In this document: piece after piece, positions 55,799 through 64,000 of the stretch
Numbering within the stretch: position 1 is the stretch's first letter
Layout: each line of letters begins with the position of its first letter
Source: Trichobilharzia szidati
Lineage: Eukaryota > Platyhelminthes > Trematoda > Strigeidida > Schistosomatidae
Direction of reading: 5' to 3'
Assembly (NCBI GenBank): GCA_944472155.2
Contig: OX235272.1
Location: forward strand, 89,844,020-89,908,019
Length of the DNA: 64,000 bases
Notes under the pieces: generated by a model
What the model saw: only the letters and a program-made list of their open reading frames with translations
Told to the model about the DNA's origin: nothing
Database searches by the model: none
Program-made: the position numbers and the translations under genes

Positions 55799-56315
55799 TT
55801 TTCAAGTGTTGGTTTGCAGTGATGTGACTGATCTCAAGTTTGCTCCCGAGCTGACATCATTTTAATTTCATATTATCCCTTTTTCTTTCCCAGTGGAACT
55901 GACAGCTTGAACTTAAGAGTTTCAGTAGAAGTGGTGTAATTCTTTCTACGGGTTTGCGTTTCTTGACTCACATCCAACCATCCCTGTTTACCTGACTTAC
56001 TGACAGATAAGTTAGGTTAAGAAATGCATCACTCGGGGATCGAACCGCAGACCACGTGGAGCATGGTTGGTCAGTTAACCACCGACTCTGTGACATCATT
56101 TAGAGAACCACTGAAAACCAGGGAGTGCTAAAAAGCTGTCTCACCCTTGTTTGGGGCTATTCATCAGTACATGCCCATCACCCAAACAGGGGTCGAATCC
56201 AGAATCCTAAGAGTTCAGAGGAGCTCGTTGACCCCCGGAAGTATCATGGATATTCACTGTCAGAAAGTCCAAAACTGTGGCGGAAAAGCTGTCTAATACT
56301 GGCTTTTATCTTTAT
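55799..56315. repeat. HH-FB fold-back split by SINE-A
   Basis: The left end (aagtgttggtttgcagtgatgtg, gagctgacatcattt) is interrupted by SINE-A, then resumes (tgacatcatttagagaacc) with ribozyme complement (gctgtctcacccttgtttgggg) and B-box complement (gtcgaatccag). At about 56225 it turns to a plus part with tRNA-like relic and ribozyme relic (cagaaagtccaaaactg). Confidence 0.75.
55852..56101 (-). repeat. SINE-A old subfamily with exact duplication
   Basis: tgacatcattt occurs at 55852-55862 and 56091-56101 (11 bp, exact). The SINE has tail (cccagtggaactgacagc), tttcagtagaagtggtgt, body, B-box complement (gatcgaaccgc) and head. The intact duplication shows that even this diverged subfamily used target-primed insertion. 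Confidence 0.9.
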
Positions 56316-56319
56316 TACG

Positions 56320-58525
56320 AAATGGTAAGAACGAAATGTTACACAACAGCAGTGAACATTGGCATGTATTCATCTGGCTTGTAAACACTAATATCTGAAG
56401 TTCTTACCTGATATACTCCTGACAATGCTCACTGATTTGTTTGCCTCTAAAACTAAGTTGCATGTGAGTTATTTTGAATAATTTTAATAGTCTCCATATT
56501 TAACTATCTATGAAAGAGAATCCTTTGATCTTACTGCATTCTTAGACAACACTGTTGCGTCATAGGAATTTCTTGAGATATACGACAGCGTTTATTGCAA
56601 ATAAGGTGGCCACGAAATATCTACCCTCTTTTTTACACCAACACCGACCTTATCCATAAAAATAACAGCTTTACGAAAATGTTAATTAAAAACTATGGAA
56701 TTAACTAAATCTGTTCCACAGTTGAGAATGAAAACAAGCCATCTTTGTTCAACGCTTCAATAGATTTTATGTGACAAATGTTCACAACACACTTCACAAG
56801 TTAATTTTTACAAAGAAACGAAAATGAAAGGCATATTTTTTACGCATATTTAATATTAAGTTAATCAATAATTCAAGACCCTAATATAACTCCTGTTTGT
56901 TTTCTCTCTTTTTTTCTTTTCTCAATTTTCCACAAATTATGTCATATTTTAACCATCTGGACTGAATACCATCAATACCTCGATTTCTGCTGACAAATAA
57001 ACCTATCAACATGTTTCTGGTTCATTTAACTCAATCAAAAAATATCCGTAAACAATATACTTATATATATATGCGTGTATCTTCTTCGTTCATGTGTGGG
57101 AATGAAACTGATGATACCTCTGGGCGCATAATACAATATCTCTGACAAATGAACCAAACTGATCGACAAAACCAACAATATATGCATATATATGTATATA
57201 TATAATGAATTCGATGAAATTAATCTTCACAGTTGACTGAACAAGATAAAAAGTTTCTTAAACAACGCCCTGATTTAACCCAACCACACTGTATAAATCA
57301 GGAGAATGAATGTGCACTAGTAAGTTGACAATTCATAATCATTTATAGTAATAATAATAATAACAACAATAGCTTTATTCTGAACAGTGTTCATATAATA
57401 TACAGAACTCTCAGTGAAAATTATTGCATAATAGTTTCTCTTTGTCCAGGATCTTTAAGTAAAATAGTAACTGTGACAGTAAATCGTATGACACAATGCT
57501 ATCCGACCTGAACCACACACCAATCCCTTATTATACTTCTTTTTTGCCTCCTTCTAGAAATGCATGACATGTAGCTGGAAATCACTTGGAAAACATTCAG
57601 GGGTACATTTCGACATAGCTCAGAAACAGTTGTCTCATATACTTCATATACTAGGATACGGTGTCCCTCATATTATGCTATTAACCCAAGCTAAGTAGAA
57701 ATTGTTGAATCAGCAGGTTATAAACACTTTAAATACTCACAAGAGTGAAAAATACAACTAAAGGTCATATTTTAATAGATAAAAACGAACTGAAGAAGAG
57801 AAATCATATGCAAAATAATGTTGGAGTAGTTTGGTAGCCCATGTTTTTAACAGGCCGCCAATGGTGTATATATATATATATTACTGAGGATACTTGAAAC
57901 AGCCTTAGACGGGTGGAATGATACTGATTTTATTGATTAATAACTGAAGAAGTCTAATCTACCTGGACTCGGAAGTATTAGCTTGTCTTTCTCATTAGAC
58001 AAGCTTTCATTTGACTTGCAGTCAGTTTTTCTTCTTATGATAATTGAGTCATTTGGGGATGGATGCAAAGACAGATACTCAATTATGACATTAAACTGTT
58101 TTTGTGGAATTTAGGAACTTACGAATATACCGATGTTAATTCTTGAATTCATGAACTGTCTAGTGCATAAAGCAATACTGCTGATGCCTGATGATGACTT
58201 CGTCGAAAAGAAAATTTTCTTCGCTGAATTGTCTTTTACTTTCTTTATGACTCAATGGGTATTTTCAGTGATTTGATACAGAGAAGTTCTTGCGAAACAT
58301 CTATTATAGGCTAAGAAATCCATGTACACTTAAACTTAATGGCGTTGGTAAATGACACATTTCATGTACTAATATAGCGAAATCGGGGTTCTTTGTATAT
58401 TTTTTAGGGCTCGTGTTTCTGAATCGTTTGATTTGCCATTAGATTTTAGAATAAACTACTCAACGGAGAGAAAGAAGCTGACACTGCATAACAGTTTTTA
58501 TTTTTCACACCTCTCTCGCCTTCTG
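56320..58525. other. No gene recognised; TA microsatellites
   Basis: The longest quiet stretch: AT-rich with TA runs near 57060, 57180-57205 and 57867-57880. No reading frame above 60 codons has support. Confidence 0.55.
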
Positions 58526-58532
58526 CTACTAC

Positions 58533-58796
58533 TGTGGTGAGAGCTGTCTACTAGCCAAATTGGTTGACAGTAATTGAGGTCAAAGGTCAAGGTGGACAGG
58601 CGGTTACAGTTAACATATAGATGAACTGACACAGCCACAAGAGATGCAAGGTTAACTTTGTGTGAGAAACAACCAATCAACAGACTGTATTTTCTACTAA
58701 CATTGACCTACAATAATGTACATAAAAATCTATAAATACGTGTTGATTTTTCGTAATAAACGATCTGTTGCCTGGCCCTTGTCTTCTGTTGTTACA
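58533..58796 (+). repeat. Left LTR, 264 bp
   Basis: Contains a promoter-like tataaatacg (about 58731) and polyadenylation-like aataaa (58755), expected for U3 and R. Differs from the right LTR at roughly 8-10 sites, most of them in the first 25 bp. Confidence 0.92.
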
Positions 58797-58820
58797 TTTG
58801 GTGTCGCTGCCTACCGACAA

Positions 58821-59240
58821 ATGGAGAGCCTGTGCCCTGCAGCTTTCGATGGAGACATATGGATCTTCGAGCAGGACTTCGAGGCTTCTGCGCAGTTGAG
58901 TGGCATTCCAGATCTGTTCGCGATGAGGCTGTTACTTGGGACGCTGCTGGGAGGTCGGGAGAAAGCAGCATATGAAAGTGTGAGGCGAAATACCGACGAA
59001 TGTGCGACAGGGTCAGGCAAACAGTTTCCAAAGTGGGAAGGACCATATATGGTCACGTTGAGATGGGGTTATGCAAACACAATCGCAATGGTAAACACCG
59101 TTAAACAAGTGGACATCCGCAAGCGCCGGGATTCCAGACAGCAAGACAACAGAGCAAAGCCCCAAGAACCGAGAAGACCGAGCCGGCTTCAGTCCAAACT
59201 ATTTGACGGGGGGACGAGTGTGGTGAGAGCTGTCTACTAG
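58821..59240 (+). CDS. Gag-integrase fusion ORF of the compact LTR element
   Basis: 139 residues. The first Met after the primer site (MESLCPAAFDGD) is a better start than the upstream Met at 58716, which lies inside the LTR. Residues 1-55 resemble a gag matrix/capsid start (FEQDFEASAQLSGI, then MRLLLGTLLGG). Residues from about 73 (FPKWEGPYMV, then RPSRLQSK) resemble the C-terminal tail of an LTR integrase. The two join in frame across a deletion near residue 60-70. It is the only retroelement frame here that runs intact from a likely start to a stop in or near the LTR. Whether it is translated is unknown. Confidence 0.7.
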   Translation: MESLCPAAFDGDIWIFEQDFEASAQLSGIPDLFAMRLLLGTLLGGREKAAYESVRRNTDECATGSGKQFPKWEGPYMVTLRWGYANTIAMVNTVKQVDIRKRRDSRQQDNRAKPQEPRRPSRLQSKLFDGGTSVVRAVY

Positions 59241-59266
59241 CCAAGTGGTAGACAGTAATTGAGGTC
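59219..59266 (+). repeat. Extra partial LTR start
   Basis: After a purine tract (ggggggacgag) the LTR start TGTGGTGAGAGCTG appears and continues for about 48 bp. It then gives way to 29 bp of other sequence before the complete right LTR starts at 59296. Confidence 0.85.
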
Positions 59267-59295
59267 AATGTTTATGTATCAAATATTAGTCATGT

Positions 59296-59559
59296 TGTGG
59301 TGAGAGATGGTTGCTGGCCAAATTGGTTGACAGTAATTGAGGTCAAAGGTCAAGGTGGACAGGCGGTTACAATTAACATATAGATGAACTGACACAGCTA
59401 CAAGAGACGCAAGGTTAACTGTGTGTGAGAAACAACCAATCAACAGACTGTATTTTCTACTAACATTGACCTACAATAATGTACATAAAAATCTATAAAT
59501 ACGTGTTGATTTTTCGTAATAAACGATCTGTTGCCTGGCCCTTGTCTTCTGTTGTTACA
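59296..59559 (+). repeat. Right LTR, 264 bp
   Basis: Same length as the left LTR. The first 25 bases differ (gagagatggttgctgg), while the partial LTR at 59219 matches the left LTR better. This suggests recombination between elements. Confidence 0.92.
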
Positions 59560-59639
59560 CTACTACTAATTACCACTGTATAAGAAATGCATAATTTAAG
59601 AAAACTGGTCGGTCTGGTATGAAACTGCACATTTTTTAC

Positions 59640-59760
59640 AAGGTACATTATGAAATCACATTAGTTAGATTACCATTGCTCATTAGTGACTGCGGACAAG
59701 GTAGTTTCCCTGGGTTCAGATTCCAGATAATTCTTGACTGTATGATACCAGAGTGAGAGA
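59640..59760 (+). repeat. HH-FB scrap
   Basis: gaaatcacattagttagattacc and gctcattagtgactgcgg are outer-end and head words of HH-FB placed side by side. Too short to classify further. Confidence 0.45.
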
Positions 59761-59802
59761 AAGAAATATGAAAAAGCTCACTTTTTTAAACTATCTAAGC
59801 AG

Positions 59803-60020
59803 CAGCATTGGTGGCACAGTGGAAGAATACTCATCAACCACTCAAGTGGTTCGGGGTTCGATCCCTGGCCACAGACGCATTCCCTTACCTCGCTAAGCTA
59901 GTAATGAGACTGGAAAAGAGGGAAGGTTGGGCATGAGGCTAAAACTAAACACCCCCGCTACCGAAACTTCAAGCCTTTAGCTTGAAGCCCTATGTTCCAC
60001 TGGAAAATTAAAGGAATAAG
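59803..60020 (+). repeat. SINE-A, full length
   Basis: Head (gcattggtggcacagtgg), B box (ggggttcgatccctgg), body with an internal deletion after gggcatgaggct, tail (atgttccactggaaaatt) and an A-rich end. Confidence 0.85.
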
Positions 60021-60024
60021 AAAA

Positions 60025-60880
60025 AGCTGATGCTTGATATTCAGTTCGGAATGTATTCAGTGGTTTGACCATTGTTATAACAACGTAAACTTAAGAAGAC
60101 TGTATTCCCATAAAACCAATTCAAATATGATTCGGCTCCCCGTTCAGCAGTGAATCAGTCGCAGAGAATAAAAATTAACAGCAGGTATTTCAGAAGATAT
60201 CCATTACATATTGGAAAATTAAATGAAGTACAGAAATAATGAGAAATAACACCAAATATGCATATATTATGCCACCGAATTTGTAAATATTTGGCTACAT
60301 TGTTCAAATAACTTATTTCATGACATAGGGAATTAATTTGAGCAAAACTAATAATAGTAGCTTTATCTCTTTCAAAGAGTTTGCATACTATATAGGATTT
60401 TCAGGGGAGATTACTACATAATACATTACCCTCATCCAAAACCTTCAAACAAATAGCAATCTGTGATATATTATGTGGTATTTTCCTTTCATCTCTGATA
60501 AATGCTAAGTAATCTGTTGAAAACTAATTAAAAGTGAGCATGAGTGCATCTGGTGACCCATAGACATCGGGTGGAAATTCAAGTAGCGAAGTGATTCAAG
60601 GAGATCTCTGCATAGCTAGGTATACTGGTGTTTCACCTTTAAATCAAATATTATATGTATCACCTTTTCTACTCTACATTTTGAACCAACATTCTGGTTG
60701 CAGTGAAACCGTGTCTCAGCATTTCATACATTTGTCTTTGGACAAATGAAGTGCCTACTTACTAGAACTTTAGCGCCGTGTAGCTTGTTATGAAATCCAC
60801 TGACGAGATTAATAAGCATCATCCTAGGTATGAATTTCACATCCACTCAGTAATATCCTCTATTCGGAATATCAATCGCC
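60025..60880. other. No gene recognised
   Basis: AT-rich spacer with nothing supported. Confidence 0.45.
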
Positions 60881-60884
60881 AGCC

Positions 60885-61190
60885 CAATGATGTCTACTAG
60901 ATGAATTTTCTTAGACTTCAGTAAGAACCTGTGAACAGTGGGGTCCACTAAGTTAAGGTTAAGTGGATGCTTACTGAAGTCACTTTTGAGGATAACGCTA
61001 CTGATTTCCGAAACAAGTGGCCTAGGGATCAACGAGCTTAGTGACATAACCTGAAGGTTCCAGATTCGATCCCTGGTGGTGTCGTGGGTGTGGACCGATG
61101 AAGAGTCTCAAAATGGAATGAAATAGCAGACTGTCCTGTGCTTCCTAGTTTTCAGTGATTCTTCTAACCGACGTTGGGTGGTGACGACAA
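60885..61190 (+). repeat. HH-FB unit, plus copy
   Basis: Starts in the gaagaacctgtgaacagtgggg segment, then the tRNA-like block (gatcaacgagcttagtg), B box (agattcgatccctgg), ribozyme (gatgaagagtctcaaaatggaatgaaat) and the outer end. Core decayed. Confidence 0.68.
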
Positions 61191-61379
61191 TCTAACACCC
61201 GAAATTTTTGAAATGGTGAACAGCCAATGCATATATTCAACACACTTCATAGACAATTGTTTATTATGGGTTTATTAAACCAGTGTGCCATAAACATAGA
61301 ATCGACTCCCTTATTCATTAATTAGCTTATTGAACAGAATATTAACTTGAAACAAATGGTGCAGATATCTGGATAAAAC

Positions 61380-61800
61380 AGTGTACGATTGATTGATTGA
61401 ATTGAGTAGCCGTATACTGCTCACATGTGCGTTGGTGGCACAGTGGTTAGGACGCTCGCCGACCATGCACATGGTTCGGGGTTCAATCCCCGGCGGACGC
61501 ACTCCTTTACCTGACTAAGCCAGTAATAAGACTGGTAACGAGGAAAGGTTGGGCATGAGGCTAGCAACTTCATCCTGTAAAAATAAACACTGCTACGGAA
61601 TCTTCAAGCCTATAGCTTGAAGCCCCAAGTCCCACTGGGAACGTGAAGTAAAAAATACCGCTCACATCAACCAATAGTGCTTGCTAGCTGATCTTAACAC
61701 CGGACAGCCACTTTACTCATTTGGGGACGAGCTCATCAGGAGTGCATCCTGTTTGACTCAGCTAAGACAACCGAATCAGTTCGTATCATCTGACTTCTCA
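61380..61800. repeat. Dispersed repeat (31.7 kb family) split by SINE-A
   Basis: The left part (61385-61426) and right part (61650-61800) together match the repeat at 31705-31960: gattgattga, ctcacatcaaccaatagtg, gcttgctagc, aacaccggacagcc, tcatttggggacgag. Confidence 0.75.
61427..61655 (+). repeat. SINE-A, full length, young
   Basis: Good head (gcgttggtggcacagtggttagg), near-perfect B box (ggggttcaatccccgg), full body, tail ending gaagtaaaaa. The flanks atactgctcacat (left) and ataccgctcacat (right) form a 13-bp duplication with one change. The empty-site relative at 31.7 kb reads ataccactcatat. Confidence 0.9.
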
Positions 61801-61959
61801 TTACCTAATTGGGCAAACTGGTGACACCATAAGTGACATAATTTTCAAATTAATTCACAATTTGTGATGTACATATTTCAATGGAGGTGAAATTTGAAAT
61901 CATGATGACTAAGGAAAATTATCGATGCATCTTACCTCAACATACCTTTTACTCCTTGA

Positions 61960-62347
61960 CTGGACACTAAATAGTGTCATGTGTCTAATCCTTTGTTTAC
62001 TGCAGACTGAATTCTGTCAGTCACGTTTGCAATGAAGCCACCATGCTGGGCGACTCGCCATTACGGTGCACCCACCAGTTTGTGTCCGATCAAAGTATCT
62101 AATACAGCCGTTCCTTTGCGTTCCCAGTAGAGCAAAGGGCTTGAAGCTAGAGCTTTGAAGATTCGGTAGCTGTGGTGTTTAGTTTTATGGGGTGGAGGTT
62201 GCTGGCCTCATGCCCAACCTTTCCTCTTAACCGGTCTTATTACTGGTTTAGTGAGGTAGGGAAGTGTTCCTGCCGGTGATCGAACCCCGGTTGGCAAGCA
62301 TTCTACCCCTGTACCGCCGCAGATACGCCTTTCTGACCATCTAATAA
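61960..62347 (+). repeat. T repeat copy 5 split by SINE-A
   Basis: gactgaattctgtcagtcacg, gaagccaccatgctgg and atcaaagtatctaatacagc match the plus-oriented T arms. After the SINE, gatacgcctttctgacc resumes the T core. Confidence 0.65.
62104..62322 (-). repeat. SINE-A, minus copy
   Basis: Tail (cccagtagagcaaaggg), body (ggaggttgctggcctcatgccc, about 62195-62216), B-box complement (gatcgaaccccgg) and head. A short deletion removes part of the head between the B and A boxes. Confidence 0.85.
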
Positions 62348-62349
62348 CA

Positions 62350-63545
62350 CTTTTTACTCTCTCTTCTGTCTATTTAAATTTGAATGTAGAAAAAAGGAGG
62401 CCAAAGACATTTTAGCTAAGTCTAAATTTATTACTTCATCTGTAACTGACTGAATTAAGAGGTCACTATTAAAATCATTTATTTTCCCTACTTGTATCTT
62501 CGAACAAATTTATCATTTTTTTTAGTGTATAATTAACCTTTCAGTTTTTTAAAACGCAAATTCTAATTTTTATGTATCATCTTTTGTTTAAATATGTTAG
62601 TTAAGTAATAATAATAACAATAATAGTAGTAGTAGCAGTAATAGAACAGTTTGCTTAAGGTCACGCAATTAATGAAATTGTCTTAATTTTCTTTAGTTTT
62701 TTTTATCACTAATCATGCAAAATACTGAGAGAAGTTCAATGTTTTTCTTAGACAAAAATCGTTTTCAAAGAAAGTAAGTAGTCTTTCAGAGAGAGCAACT
62801 GTGGATCAAGTTGAGGAAAAAACAAACAATCAATCAATCAATGAGATTAATTCTAAACTGTATTTTGTAATCAGCTCGGTTTTATTCATAATGATTATTG
62901 GATTCTTGACCTTAAGATAAAATGAATAGCACTGTGCTAATAATACTGAACATACGTCTTATTCTATTTTTGAGACTGTAAGATATCCACTTCTTCTTCT
63001 GAACAGAAGCTGACGACCTAATAAGTGAAGATTAGAGTGTAATTAATCCAGTAGGAAAGTGTATACTGGTCACTGTTTGTTCATTGACCATATAGCACAG
63101 ATGAATCATGCAAGCTAATGAGAAAGGGGATTATTTCATTCTCATTAACATATACAGTTGATTTGGCACATTCTAAATAATCCTTCGTATGGCAGGATAC
63201 CTGATAAGGAATTATTCCGTGGTGGGTCTATTTAAGATAGGCTTAGACTGGTAGATTACTCTTCATGTACTGTAGGTTAATTGAAGGCAAAGTAAAACTC
63301 GGAGTCGCGTAAACGTCTATGAGATTTACAGAAGCATAAAAAACACAAAGAGGTTTTCATTAAGGTCGACAGTAACTACAAACTAATCCTGATATTGACT
63401 TTAATTGAAGCTAAACTTTATATAAATTAGTTGCAATATTGGTTACAGGGGAATGTTTAAACAATCCTAGATGTGATAGGAGAAACTTCTGGATTTTTAT
63501 AACTACTTTGGTATTATTTGTTTCTAACATGGTTTTGATTTACCC
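62350..63545. other. No gene recognised
   Basis: AT-rich, with AAT/AGT repeats near 62608-62640 and a CAAT repeat near 62828-62842. No gene supported. Confidence 0.5.
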
Positions 63546-63549
63546 ATAG

Positions 63550-63678
63550 ACTGACTGATTGGACGGAAATGTTCGACCTCGGTTGACAGATCGGCTCGTA
63601 GTGCGGATATTTCGATGATACCTGAGGGTTAACTTCAAGTAATTTCGTGGATGGTGACTGGTAGTGGAATCCAGGATG
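63550..63678 (-). repeat. Sm-alpha-like repeat ending at ribozyme cleavage site
   Basis: The tail (gattggacggaaatgttcgacc), then gtggatggtgactggtagtggaatccaggatg. It stops within about four bases of the predicted hammerhead cleavage position (between 63674 and 63675). HH-FB sequence follows immediately. Confidence 0.78.
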
Positions 63679-64000
63679 TTTGACCACGGATTGATATCAG
63701 TTAGAGAACCACTCAAAAACAGGGAGTACTGGACAGTTATTTCCTCAGCCTAGTTTGGGAATCAGCGCACCCACCACAAGGGTTCGAACCCAGGACCTTC
63801 CAGTTACAAGGTAAGCTCGTATACCATTCAGCCACTGGGACCTGATTCAGTGGCCAGCTCATGAATTCAAACTTCTACCAGTTCGTGATTTAGCGCGACC
63901 ACCAACCAGTATCATCGGGTCCCAGTAGCTGAGTTGTATATGAGCTTGCCTTGTAACCGGAAGGTCCTGGGTTCGAAACCCAGTGGGTTCTTACTGCCAG
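63679..64000. repeat. HH-FB fold-back, cut by window end
   Basis: The minus part (63679-63916) has outer end, broken ribozyme complement, B-box complement (gttcgaacccagg) and tRNA-like block. At 63917 a plus part begins exactly at gggtcccagtagctgag and runs through the B box (ggttcgaaacccag) to the first bases of a ribozyme. The element continues beyond the window. Confidence 0.8.

Larger units (their letters stand above)
58526..59566 (+). mobile_element. Compact LTR retrotransposon, internally deleted
   Basis: Two 264-bp LTRs (58533-58796, 59296-59559) begin TGTGGTG and end TTACA. Both are flanked by CTACTAC (58526-58532 and 59560-59566; a 4-bp CTAC or longer duplication). A primer-binding site starting TGGTGTCGCTGCC lies two bases after the left LTR. 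The interior is only about 500 bp. Most of gag, protease, RT, RNase H and integrase are missing. Movement would need enzymes from a full-length relative. Likely Ty3/gypsy-type, but this is tentative. Confidence 0.92.

Noticed and set aside
58792..59056. Minus-strand frames of 81 and 84 residues
   Set aside because: Antisense shadows of the gag-integrase fusion frame, which has the better start, context and recognisable motifs.

Overview
The window reads as AT-rich, intergenic or intronic repeat DNA from a schistosome-type blood fluke (Platyhelminthes, Trematoda). The organism call is an inference from four kinds of repeat occurring together: hammerhead-ribozyme repeats of the Sm-alpha type, tRNA-headed SINEs, RTE-clade LINEs and Penelope-like elements. 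No host protein-coding gene with a credible exon structure was recognised. Every recognisable peptide belongs to a retroelement, and nearly all are broken. Family labels such as SINE-A, SINE-B, HH-FB, LINE-X and T are my own working names.

The dominant family, HH-FB, has a unit of about 400 bp. It carries a tRNA-like block with A-box and B-box matches, followed by a type I hammerhead core (CTGAAGA or CTGATGA, GTCC, GGACGAAA, CAGCTG, TC). Copies lie on both strands. Many are fold-backs, with a minus-strand part joined to a plus-strand part so that both outer ends carry the same sequence. The extreme case is a pair of 351-bp arms at 40118-40468 and 40542-40892, with about five differences between them. 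Classical Sm-alpha-like hammerhead repeats lie at 19140-19440, 20315-20440, 23625-24060, 44310-44825 and 63550-63678.

Autonomous retroelements are represented by several groups. At least nine decayed RTE LINE pieces are present (6.3, 11.1-12.9, 25.2-26.3, 27.2, 33.7, 48.0, 53.9 and 54.7 kb). A second LINE family (LINE-X) lies at 17.9 and 26.3 kb. A CR1/Jockey-like LINE 3 prime end lies inside the GIY-YIG domain of a Penelope-like element at 42.1-44.2 kb. Further Penelope-like fragments lie at 16.6, 38.8 and 50.4 kb, with a hairpin tail at 7.9-8.1 kb. A compact LTR element at 58533-59559 has lost most of gag-pol but keeps one open reading frame that joins a gag-like start to an integrase-tail-like end.

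Two non-autonomous SINE types share almost the same tRNA-like head but have different bodies. SINE-A (about 16 copies or fragments) ends in a tail that resembles the RTE LINE 3 prime end, which suggests RTE-driven mobilisation. SINE-B (two copies) has an unrelated body. Several insertions have exact target-site duplications, and nested insertions allow relative dating. The remaining gaps are AT-rich DNA with microsatellites and one G-quadruplex-type tract.
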